Assembly (NCBI RefSeq): GCF_954871325.1 | Contig: NC_088777.1 | Coordinates: forward strand, 35,627,366 to 35,691,365 | DNA length: 64,000 nt | Direction of reading: 5' to 3' | DNA from: Gordionus sp. m RMFG-2023 | Taxonomy: Eukaryota > Nematomorpha > Gordioida > Chordodea > Parachordodidae | In this document: positions 11,644 to 24,400 of the stretch, one piece after another | Numbering within the stretch: position 1 is the first letter of the stretch | Layout: every line of letters starts with the position of its first letter | The notes under the pieces: model-generated | What the model was told of the DNA's origin: nothing | Database searches by the model: none | The model's input: the letters and a program-made list of their open reading frames with translations, nothing else | Made by a program: the position numbers and the translations under genes

Positions 11644-12473
11644 TCAATACTTTGGGTTTAAAGAGGTCAGATAATTATCGACAGCGTTTCTAAGCTTTTG
11701 GTTTGGTATAAGGATCCCAGGAGATATGTCACATTCGTGACAACTTGGACATATTCTGTCTTCATGATCTAACAGAGCTTTCGATATGCCTGTCAATGTT
11801 TTATGAGATAAACAAATTTAGACTTGGTATAAAGAAAAGAACGAATATCTTTAAAAAGTGGAAATGATATATATCTGAAATGCATTTGTAACAAAAGTTT
11901 AAAATATGGATGACCTTAATGTGATGAAGAAATAAATAATAAGTAAAAATATAAAAAAAGTACATCGATAAATAGATATAAAAAAAAAATAAAGATAATG
12001 TAAAGATATATATTTTACATTGATAACAAAAACTGTTGCCACAGCAAGGGACAACTGTAGCATCCTTCATAAGCTTAGCACATATACCACACTCCAAGTC
12101 CTTGGGAACAGGTTTTGTAATGATCACTTCCACGACAGGATTCCGAGTATCAGTTGCAGATGCAATGGGTAAGAAAGGTGGAGCTTCAATTTTCTTATCT
12201 ATATAAGCTCGCCTATGGAATAATAATATTTTAATTTATAACTTTGCTGTCCTTTTATTAACTAATTCTTACTATATCAAAATAAAGGAAAAAGAAAAAT
12301 ATTGAAAGAATATAGTTAGTTTTTTTGACTCACTGATCAATGATGGGGACAGCAAATTTGCCTTCATTAGTCAACAAGGCCCCTTTAATATTGGGTCCTT
12401 GGACAGGAGTCATAAAACTTCTAGGTATACCGGTGCTTCTCTTAATTCGATTTTCGAAATTGTTGTTTTCGGT
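11644..12473 (-). CDS. RBBP6: RBBP6 exons 6-8: linker and RING domain to the stop
   Basis: Exon 6 (12473-12334) encodes RIKRSTGIPRSFM and GALLTNEGKFAVPI. Exon 7 (12212-12019) encodes PPFLP and the first RING half, including VVPCCGNSFCYQC. Exon 8 (11789-11644) encodes the second half (ICPSCHECDISPG), the ILIPNQKLRNAVDNYL helix and the stop. The RING is split by the 229-bp intron 7 inside the codon of Cys294. The open frame running past the exon 7 donor is intron read-through, not protein. Confidence 0.93.
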
Positions 12474-15400
12474 CTATAAAATGAATGATATATTATACCA
12501 AAATAAATAACAAATAATTTATGATTTATTATCTCACCAAACCTGCCACAAAGGAAACTTAATAAAATGATATAATTCAGTCAAGTTTAATATCACACTT
12601 TTAACACTCAAAACTATAAGCGGAGCATATTCTGATAAATTTCAACTTAAAGGGCGCACTAATCATTATCATATCAGATTATCATATTATATGATAATCA
12701 TTTCTGATCTTATCCATCACGATTCTCCTGACCCTATGAAATTTGAAGAAAATTTTAATACAGGGTACATGTAACTAAAGCCGTGTTCAAATTTTAGCCT
12801 CATATCTCTTATAATTTCAGAGATATCGAGGGTCAAAGTATGAAAAAAAAGTGTACTTTTAAAATTATCGTTTGTTATTCAATTTAAAATTTATGAAAAA
12901 CTATGGAATTATAAATAATAATTCTTATATCAAAATTCGATTTTTTAAAATTATTTAAATGTTTTTGAAGTTTAAAATCCTTGTAAAAATGAATTTTTCA
13001 GATGTTTATAAAATTGCATTGGAGTTTCAGGTTTTCGTTTTATAGTGAAAATCAATAAAACACCAAAAAACCATGATATAAAATGTATATATTTGTATAA
13101 AAATAAGATATCTACAACACTGATGCAAAACTATAATATGTTTTCGGGTAATATGGTATAATACACGTAAAATTTACTGTTAAATATTTTCCACCAATAA
13201 AATTTAAAATGTTACATAAATATGCGATGCATAATCTTTATTATAATAAAAATATCAAATAAGAAGATTATAAATAATATTAGAATGATTACTTATGATA
13301 AAAATATCAAATAAAAACATTATAAATAATATTAGAATGATTACTTATGATAAAAATTTTTTTTTGTTTATTTAGTTGTTTTCGTATATTTTTAACACAG
13401 AGATAAAAAAATTTGGCATTTTTTTTATGCATAGAGATTGGCAAAATTTTATAAAAAGCTGAGAAACTCATTATTTTTTGCAAGGATTTTAAATTTTTGA
13501 ATGAGGATAAATGATTAAAAATCAATTAATTAAAATATTTTCAAAAAATAGAATGTTTCCACTTTATTTAAATATTAAAAATAGTTAAGCATAAAAATAG
13601 AATATTTATCATACTATTTACATTTGTTATTTTCAAAAATATCAGAGCAGGATGCTAAAATTTGAATACTGTTACCTTAGTTCACATACAACATTTCAAT
13701 CAAATCTTAATAGGTCCTGCGAAAATCATTTTTTTGATCAAATGTGCATTAAAAGATCTAAGCTCATACAATATCCATATCTATAAATAAATCCTTTTAA
13801 AGATTTACTCTCAGGGTAAATAAATATTATGTGGGTAAAATTACATAAAACTTCTGGTTAATAATAATCAAATTTTAGTTATGTATAAAATGGTAATATA
13901 AATTAAAAATAAATTTACAAAAAAGGGACAAAATTGAATCCAATGTCCAATTTGATGACATTTAAAACAGACATATGTCGAAGGAGGAGGGTGTCTAAAT
14001 TTTAAATTCTGGTACCTAAAATGATATATAAAATGTTTTAAAAAATATTTATAATTATTTTTAACAAATTATAATAATCAATATAAAATGTTGAGATATA
14101 GTTCCATAATGATTGTAAGATTATATTCCTCTTTAAAGGATGACAATTTTTATAAAAGTTATTAAGTCATAAGCAATTTAGGGGGGGGGGATGTAATGGG
14201 TGTGTATAGGATTTTTCTTACATATACTACGGTAAAATTTTAGCTTCCAAGTTTTTATATTTTAGGAGATATCGTAAAAATGATCTAATTTTATATTTGT
14301 CCGTAGTTATTCAATTATTGATTTATCAAAACTATCAAATTGTAAATAATAATCAAAATAGATATCATTAATTTTTTAAATTTCAAGGGCATCTTATGTC
14401 CTAAATAAAAAATTAAAATCCTTAAAAAATAATGAGTCAGAGGTCTACAAAGATGAGTTTTGCCTGCCCGCCATGGTGAAAATTCAAATATTGGGCGGGT
14501 GGGCGGGTTAAAAAATATTTTTAAAATAATGGCCGAGTGGAATATTTTACAATATTGCATATTTTATTAGTTTAAGTAAAAATATTTAAATAAAAGAAAC
14601 ATGCTAACCAATCCAATAATCTTTAAACAGTGAGTGGGCAAAACAAAAATGGGTGGCTAGAGGTAAAAAATTTATAGAACGATGGGCGGGAGGGTTAAAA
14701 AATTAAAACAAAGGTTATTTAGATTATTATTTTCAAAAAATTCTATAAATATAAAACGATTTCACAAGCAAAATCGATAAAAGAAATATAAAAAATAAAA
14801 TATTTTTGAAAGTGTCAGGCGTATTTTATTAATATTTCCTACTTAATATTTTCAATCAATAAAATTTATTCATACTATTATATAAGATGTAATTTAGATA
14901 TAGCTGGGTAATTACTATATTTTTAGCTGTTTTAAGTCAATTTTTAGCCGAAAACAATAACTTTGGCCTCGTGGTTTTTCTTAAAAAGATAGCAGCAAAA
15001 TTTGGAAGAAACTAATATAAATTAAAACACCTTAGGTTAACAAATTTTCTCTGGCAAGCGCCTGAAGATTATGCCTAATTAGATGACATTTCGCCATTAC
15101 CCAACTATAATCTATGATATTGATGAGTTTGAATTAAGAGGATGTGCGTTTTTCGTGTTTGGATTGACATTAAAACATATGTTTACAATATTGTACAAAT
15201 AAAATCATTGTTTTCAGTTAGCATCTGTATCTCAGACGCTTTAGGTATTGATAGAATAATTATTTATATATAGTTATGATTAATATAATGTATGGTGAAA
15301 GTTAACACTCACTAGCTAACACTCATAGTATCTATTACATAATATAATTATAGTTTTCCTGCCATGGAATAAATACGCAAAGGATTAAATATATTATTAT

Positions 15401-18400
15401 ATAATATATGTTATATTTTTTATTAATTAAAATATCAGTTTTATATTTTTTATAAATACAATTAATATGGTATATTCTCAAAATATTATTTGAACAATTT
15501 TATAGTATCAATTTGTAATATACAAATATCTGTTTAGAAAAAAAATAAATAAAATATGTAGTAGTGTTGTTAAACCTCGTTTTGAGGAGATTTTTAAAAA
15601 CGGCTAACTCAGTTTTTTATCCAGAAAAATATTATGCAAGCCTGAAAATTTTGCTCATAAAAGGAGCAAAGGTGTAGACATATAGTATCGAAATTTCGAG
15701 GCTTAGTTAACATCTGTCGAAAATATTGAGTTAGCCGTTTTTAAAAATCGGCTCAAAACGAGCCGTTTAACAACATTAGCTAATATGCTTGCTTATTAAA
15801 TGATAATGCTCGCCGAAAAATATGATAAAATACCAAATAGATGAATTTTTTGTATATACCAGGTCGAATATTATTTAAAAAAATTCTGAGCCGAGCCTAA
15901 AAAAAATTTTTATCCAGGCCGGGCCCTAAAAAATTTTTAAACCCGAGCCGGGCGGGCCTTAAAAATTTTTGAAAAAAAATTCGGGCCGGGCAGGGAATTT
16001 TTTAATCCGGGCCGGGTCGTGCAAATGGTACCTCTGCAGGTCTCTGATTTACATAACAACCACATACCAAACTTTATGTGATTATATTTTAGTACATTGC
16101 ATTGCATAGTTAGCGATATTATTATATACTTTACTTCTTTACTTTCATCATATTCTATCAAGTTAAAATATATTTTATATATCTATTTAATTAAATAGCC
16201 TCTTATTTTCATATTAAAAAAATTATTTCAATGGATGCCAAATTAAAAAAAAATTGGTGAAAAGATTAAGAGCAATGAATATGAAGAGAAAATGCCAAAG
16301 GCAAATCTGTGGTCTAAAAAACTTTTTCATTTATATATGAAGAAAACAAAAAAAAACTTAATCATGTAAGTTGTAATTTTTGCAAATATATGCTTATAAT
16401 TCTATAACAACATACATAAAATATATATTATTATTATTATTTTAAGCATAAATCAACTAAAAAGGCATAAATGAGTATTTACAATGGAGAGTAAAAAAAC
16501 TCAATTAACAATTGATAGCCTTTTTTGGTACTGATCCCAAAAAACTCAGTGTACAAAGGTGCTCACCATGTTTTATGGACGTGATTTGAGATCATTTGAT
16601 GCAATTCATGGGGAAGGCTTTGTTGATTGTTGCCAATATTTTGCTAAAATTGGCTCAATATATGGAAATATTGATGTTAAAAGCATCATTTCAAATCCCA
16701 CGACAATTTCTAGAAATTGAATAGACACTGCTGATGATAAATTATTTCCGAGATTAAACGCATATATAAAAAAGGGTCGATGTATTGATAACAAATATAG
16801 GTAAATATAGTTAAATTATTTATAATTTTTAGATTCAATTGTATTTTAACTTTTTATAATATTTTTTACAAATTAAATAAAATCCAACTTAATATATATC
16901 TTGATTAGATTATGGCCGTCAAATAAACTTTTATTTAAGGTGGCGAGGAATAAATACACATATTCTTTTTTTGGTTATTATAATATTCAAACTCACATTG
17001 TAAAATTTTATTTGGGCTCGGGTCGGGTTGGACAAAAAGTTTTTAAATTCGGGCTAGGGTCGGTCTCGGGCTATGAAAAATTACTTTGCAGACCTCTATT
17101 CTAAAAATAGGGAGAAATCTAAGAATCCTCTTAAAGTTTCTAGGAACCAGAATCCATTTTGAGGACCAAAACTAGTTTTAATCTAGGTTCTAAACTATGG
17201 TCAAATAGTATTTCCATTATGAATTGTAAAAAAATAAAGTATAATAAAATTTTAATTTGTCTTATTTAATTAAAATGTACAAAATTAGCAATTAATATAT
17301 TTAATTTACAATGTAGGATCAAAATCCTTGGTGGCTTGTTGCATCATTGCTTTAATTTTTTGTTCTTCAGACATATCCAATTTTGATAAATTAGAATTCT
17401 ATAAATATTAAATTATAAACATAACAAGGTAATTCTCAATCAGTGGTGTATTCAAGATAGTAGAGGGGTGAAAACGCCCAAGGATAAATATCATAGGGTA
17501 AAATTATGTTTATATTTCATAAAATTTGATTGCTCTATTATGCATAAAAATGGAGTTTGGATTATATTCCAAATGGACATTATATAAGGATGTACCAATG
17601 TTATAAATATGAAATATTTTTTTAATTCCTATAATAAGGTGCTTCTAAAGATGGGATAACAGATCGATATTTAGATGTTACATCTAGTGTTGCGTAATCG
17701 GCTAAATTTAGCCGACTAAAAACGGCTTAGCCGAGATTTTAGGTGGAAAAATCGGCTAAGCCTAATTAGGTATAGCCTAAAAATCGGCTAAACCTAATTA
17801 GGCTAAGCGTAAAAATCGGCTAAACCTAATTAGGTTAAGCCTTAAAATCGGCTAAGCCTAAAAATTGGCTAAGCTTAAAAATCGGCTAAGCCTAAAAATT
17901 GGCTAAGCCTAAAAATTGGCTAAAATAAATTAGTCAAAATTCTGCATCGATGCTTAGCATTAATTATTATTTATTTATTTTAGTAAAATAATTTATTTTA
18001 TTTATATTTAATGTAAATATTTTATTATTATCAACAAATAAACATGATATGATTTAATATTTTTTATTTACATTATTATATTTTGAAATGAAAATAAATT
18101 TATTTATTTGATGTTTTTTTAATAAAAAAAATAATATGCTGCTATATTGTAAAAATGTAATATTCTTTATAATATAATTTATTAGTGATTTTCACAATCT
18201 TCTTTGTAAATACATCTTTTATTGAGGAATTATATTGTAAATTTTATTAGATAAATAAACAATCTTTTAGGTGAAATCTTTTATCATTTTTTTAAAATTA
18301 TCTATTTATTATTAAATGAGGTGGATTTTATGAAACTTTTTTATGTTATTTTATATGATCTTTTTAAGGATAATATTTTAATGTGACAATTGTCATAATC

Positions 18401-21400
18401 GTTCTTTTATAAGTTTTTTGAATTTTTTTGAAGAAAGTATTAAAATAAGTATTAATAACATGTGTAAATACAAATTTAGTGAAGATGTACCAATGAAAAG
18501 TGACAATTGTCATAATCGTTATTTTTAAAGTTTTTCGAATTTTTTTGACGAAAATATGTTAAAATAAGAATTAATAACATGTGTAAATATAAATTTAGTG
18601 AAGATGTACCAATGAAAAGTGACAATTGTCATAAAAGTTAATTTTAAAGTTTTTTGAATTTTTTTGACGAAAATTTGTTAAAATAAGTATTAATAACATG
18701 TGTAAATATAAATTTAGTGAAGATGCACCATAGAAAAGTGACAATTGTCATAATCGTTATTTTTAAAGTTTTTTGACGATTCAAAAAACTTTAAAAATAG
18801 CGATTATGACAATTGTCACTTTTCATTGGTACATCTTCACTAAATTTTTATTTAAACATATTTTCTTCAAAAAAATTCCAAAAACTTATAAAATAACGAT
18901 TATGATAATTGTCACTTTTCTATGGTACATCTTCACTAAATTTTTACTTAAACATGTTTTTACTACTTATTTTAACATATTTTCTTCAAAAAAATTGAAA
19001 AAACTTATAAAATAACGATTATGACAATTGTCACTTTTCTATGGTACATCTTCACTAAATTTTTATTTAAACATGTTTTTAATACTTATTTTAACATATT
19101 TTCTTCAAAAAAATTCCAAAAACTTATAAAATAACGATTATGATAATTGTCACTTTTCTATGGTGCATCTTCACTAAATTTTTACTTAAACATGTTTTTA
19201 CTACTTATTTTAACATGTTTTTACTACTTATTTTAACATATTTTCTTCAAAAAAATTCAAAAAACTTTAAAAATAACGATTATGACAAATGTCACTTTTC
19301 ATTGGTACATCTTCACTAAATTTATATTTACACATGTTATTAATACTTATTTTAACCTATTTTCTTCAAAAAAATTCAAAAAACTTATAAAATAACGATT
19401 ATGACAAATGTCACTTTTCATTGGTACATCTTCACTAAATTTATATTTAAACATGTTTTTAATACTTATTTTAACATATTTTCTTCAAAAAAATTCAAAA
19501 AACTTTAAAAATAACGATTATGACAATTGTCAATTTTCTATGGTACATTTTCACTAAATTTTTATTTAAACATGTTATTAATACTTATTTTAACATATTT
19601 TCGTCAAAATATTCAAAAAACTTTAAAAATAACCATTATGACAATGTCAATTTTCTATGGTACATCTTCAGTAAATTTTATTTAAACATGTTATCAATAC
19701 TTATTTTAACATATTTTCTTCAAAAAAATTCAAAAAACTTATAAAATAACGATTATGACAATTGTGACTTTTCTATGGTACATCTTCACTAAATTTTTAT
19801 TTAAACATGTTTTTAATACTTATTTTAACATATTTTCTTCAAAAAAATTCCAAAAACTTATAAAATAACGATTATGATAATTGTCACTTTTCTATGGTAC
19901 ATCTTCACTAAATTTTTACTTAAACATGTTTTTACTACTTATTTTAACATATTTTCTTCAAAAAAATTCAAAAAACTTATACGATTATGACAATTGAGAC
20001 TTTTCTATGGTACATCTTCACTAACTTTTTATTTAAACATGTTTTTAATACTTATTTTAACATATTTTCTTCAAAAAAATTCCAAAAACTTATAAAATAA
20101 CGATTATGATAATTGTCACTTTTCTATGGTACATCTTCACTAAATTTTTACTTAAACATGTTTTTACTACTTATTTTAACATGTTTTTACTACTTATTTT
20201 AACATGTTTTTACTACTTATTTTAACATATTTTCTTCAAAAAAATTCAAAAAACTTTAAAAATAACGATTATGACAAATGTCACTTTTCATTGGTACATC
20301 TTCACTAAATTTATATTTACACATATTATTAATACTTATTTTAACCTATTTTCTTCAAAAAAATTCAAAAAACTTATAAAATAACGATTATGACAAATGT
20401 CACTTTTCATTGGTACATCTTCACTAAATTTATATTTACACATGTTATTAATACTTATTTTAACCTATTTTCTTCAAAAAAATTCAAAAAACGTATAAAA
20501 TAGCGATTATGACAATAGTCACTTTTCTTTGGTACATCTTCACTAAATTTATATTTACACATGTTATTAATAGTTATTTTAACCTATTTTCTTCAAAAAA
20601 ATTCAAAAAACTTATAAAATAACGATTATGGCAATTGTCACATTAAAATATTATCCTTAAAAAGATCATATAAAATCATCAAAAAAGTTTCATAAAATCC
20701 ACCTCATTTAATAAAAAATAGATAATTTTAAAAAAATTATAAAAGATTGCACCTAAAAGATTGTTTATTTATCTAAGAAAATTTACAATATAATTCCTCA
20801 ATAAAAGATGTATTTATAAAGAAGATTGTGAAAATCACTAATAAATTATATTAAAATTACAATATAGCAGCATATTATTTTTTTTATTAAAATAACATCA
20901 AATAAATAAATTTATTTTCATTTCAAAATATAATAATATAAATAAAAAATATTAAATCATATCATGTTTATTTGTTGATAATAATAAAATATTTACATTA
21001 AATATAAATAAAATAAATTATTTTACTAAAATAAATAAATAATAATTAATATTAAGCATCGATGCAGAATTTTGACTAATTTAATTTTAGCAGATTTATA
21101 TAGCCTTAGCCGATTTTTAGGCTTACCTAATTAGGCTTAGCCGATTTTTAGGCTTAGCCTTATTAGGCTTAGGCGTAGTTTTTAGCTAATTACGCAACAC
21201 TACATCCATTCCAAAAAGCCTAACAGCCTTAATATTTTACTTTCTCTAGAAAATTTTTTTATCAACATTTAGCAATGAATCTGAATTTTATATATCCAAG
21301 TGATTGAATAAATTTTCATAAATAAATTTATTTCTAAGAATTTTCCTATGAACCTATAAATGGTTAAAATTTTTCTAGTGGATAAAAAAGCTCAATTTTT

Positions 21401-24400
21401 TCAAATTATAATGATTAATGCTCAAATATGATATTCTAAATAATCAGTCAAAAAAATCCTAAATAAAAATCTAGCCCTGGTGCATATCAGCACCGTTAAC
21501 CATTAAGAATCATTTTCTCTGCTAGGCAAGAATGGTCATGTAACCAATGTTGTATCTGTATAATTTTGATGATTATATAATTTTAATAATATTATAAATA
21601 CATAAGATGTTTTATATTTCAATTTAAATATTTGTAGTACCTGTATCATCATTGGAAACTGACCCATCTTTGCAGATGATTATATTTCAATCTAAATATT
21701 TGTAGTACCTATATCAATGAAAAACCTTCTTTGTTGATAATTAAACTATTTCTATGCTAGCTAGGAGAATATATATTGGCCTACTCAGAAGCTATAATTT
21801 TAAAATTCCCATAAAAGTCCTTTCAAGACTAGTAAAGGCATATGATAACCACACATTAAATTCCCTTTCCTCTGTTGTTAGATTTAGGGTTTCAACCAAT
21901 AATTTGATAAAGGGAATGCATCATCCCCAACCATTATAAATGGTATAGCTCATTAAAACCTGGAAAAGGCTTGGGAGCAGGCCAATCAAGTGTATGGTTC
22001 ACCATTCTATTATTTATATTTTTAGAATATGTTAGAATTAATTTAATGTCTCTATATAAAAAGCTATTTATAGATGCTCCATCATCACTCTGCTTTCCAG
22101 GTGTTCCCGCATCTATAAAAATAATGTTAATATCTGTTAAGGCTAACAGGTTAATTGAAAAATCTATGTCTATAACCAAAAAATTGTGATGGGAAATCTA
22201 ATGATATAATATTCTCTCTGATTTCATATAATAAATTTATTCTTTCCCAATCATTTTTTTAGATATAGGCATTTAAATATGTGCAGTATCTTTCCAAATT
22301 GCTGTGCACACTGATTTTACAATGTAGGCTATACAGAATTTTGAAATCCTTGAATTATATGCTAATTGTGCAAAGAATACATAAGTAATTAAATACCTTT
22401 TACATAAATAATTATTAATGAATTACATTATATTACCTCAAGGTAACAAATAATCTGTCTTAAAAATCAATTTGATTGTTACAATTAGTAATTTTTGGAT
22501 TTGTATCATCATATATTAACTATAGAATAAAAGGTTGATCCTCTCATTCTTGTATAATTGTCAAATCCCATTTAAATTAATATATTTAGAAAATAGATTT
22601 CTTTTAACATATATTAGAGATGTTCTACAACTTTTCCATTTGTTTCTGTTATTTAATAGGGCAAGCATTTAGTTTGTTTAGAATATTTCATATTGAAAAA
22701 ATGAAAATTAATGCTTCAATTTATACATAACTGCATTTACGTTTTTTTATTTGTGTTTTGAAAGGCTGCATTGAAACGTTCAATTTTTCTTAGTGAAATC
22801 AAACATTTTTAGGCTGCATTTAAAGTGGAGATGGATCCGTTTTTTACATCCGTTCCGTCAAAAGTCAATCTCATTAAAAATGATATATATTGATTTTCAA
22901 TTTTAAAATATTATAAGTAATCAAAAAGTCAAAATGTTTTGACTTCAAAATTTGCTAAATCCATTTTTAAGATGGAAGGTATCGGAACAGACACACTAAC
23001 ATATATATCATTTTTAATGAGATTGATTTTTGATGGAACGGATGTAAAAATGGATCCATCTCCACTTTGAATGCAGCCTTATCCAAATATTTGATACTTC
23101 TATAATTTTAATTGTCTAGCATATGAAATTTAAAGATGTTTTTAATCTACATATAAGTTTGTTTTTTTTATTAGTTTTTAATATTTTTGAAATTTTTAGA
23201 ATTTCTTAAAAGTAATCTATTTTGCATATATTTGTTTCAATTATCCTACTAACCTCTGGGTTGGCAGATTAATATGGTAGGTTGGAAATAAAAATCTTTT
23301 GAGTAGGTTATAATTTTAAATTTAATCTATGATATAAATAAATCATGGTTTGATTACATGTTATGTCACAATTTGTTTCATTCAAAATTTTTCTTATAAA
23401 ATCCTAATTAATCAGTTACCCACAATATCAACTTCAAATATTATTGAATGTGTTTGTAGAAATTAGTAAAATCATAAGAAATAAATCAACATAAGATCTG
23501 AATAATTTGTATTTTATTTGACATGATGGTTTAACAAAAAATTAAAGTTTTTTCAAAAAAATTATGATATTTCATAATAAATTAAATTTCCAACATAATT
23601 TCTTTTCTGATATTTAAACATAAAGTTTGAGCTTATTTTATTGCTTTCCCTTGTTTGTTTAAGTCCAATATGTTCATAAATTAATATAAAATCATTCTTT
23701 GTTTATCCCCTTTTATTGTAAATTTAATGACACATATTTTATTATAAACCCAGTATAAAAATTTAAACAAGATAAGTTGTCTGGTCTAAATTTTTTTCCC
23801 AGCCCAAAAAAGACTAATAAGCACTAGGGCTGTATCCTAGTTCAGCTTATATTTTATTCTGAACTCTATTCAGAATAACAGCTTGGAAAACCATTTAGAT
23901 TTTTAAAATATAAATTTTGGCTTAAATTTTTTTCATCTCAATTAGTAAAATAAAGATTTAAGTAGGATTTGATTAAAAATAATAAAAAAATATAATAAAC
24001 TTTATTAATTAGCATTTACAATTTGTTTTCATTGAAAAATATCATGGATTTACTTATTAAATATAAAACACATTTGAATATTATTATATAAATGATATTT
24101 ATCAAGTTCTGTGTTACAAAATGGAATATCAATTATGACGTCTAAATAGGTGTAAGGTATTATAAGTATAACATTTGCAAAAGTTTTCCTACCATAATCA
24201 AAAAATGCTATTGAATATATTTTCAACTGCTATTTAAAGAATGTTTAATTTTTTACAGTTTTTTTATTTTTCAGACAGGTCATCATTTAAATGTGTTCCA
24301 GGATTTCAAAGCCAAATATTTATGCATGTGCTGATGTAAACAAAATGTGTTAAACTCTAAACAACCCTTTTAAATAATAGGAAAACTTTACAAAATGTCA

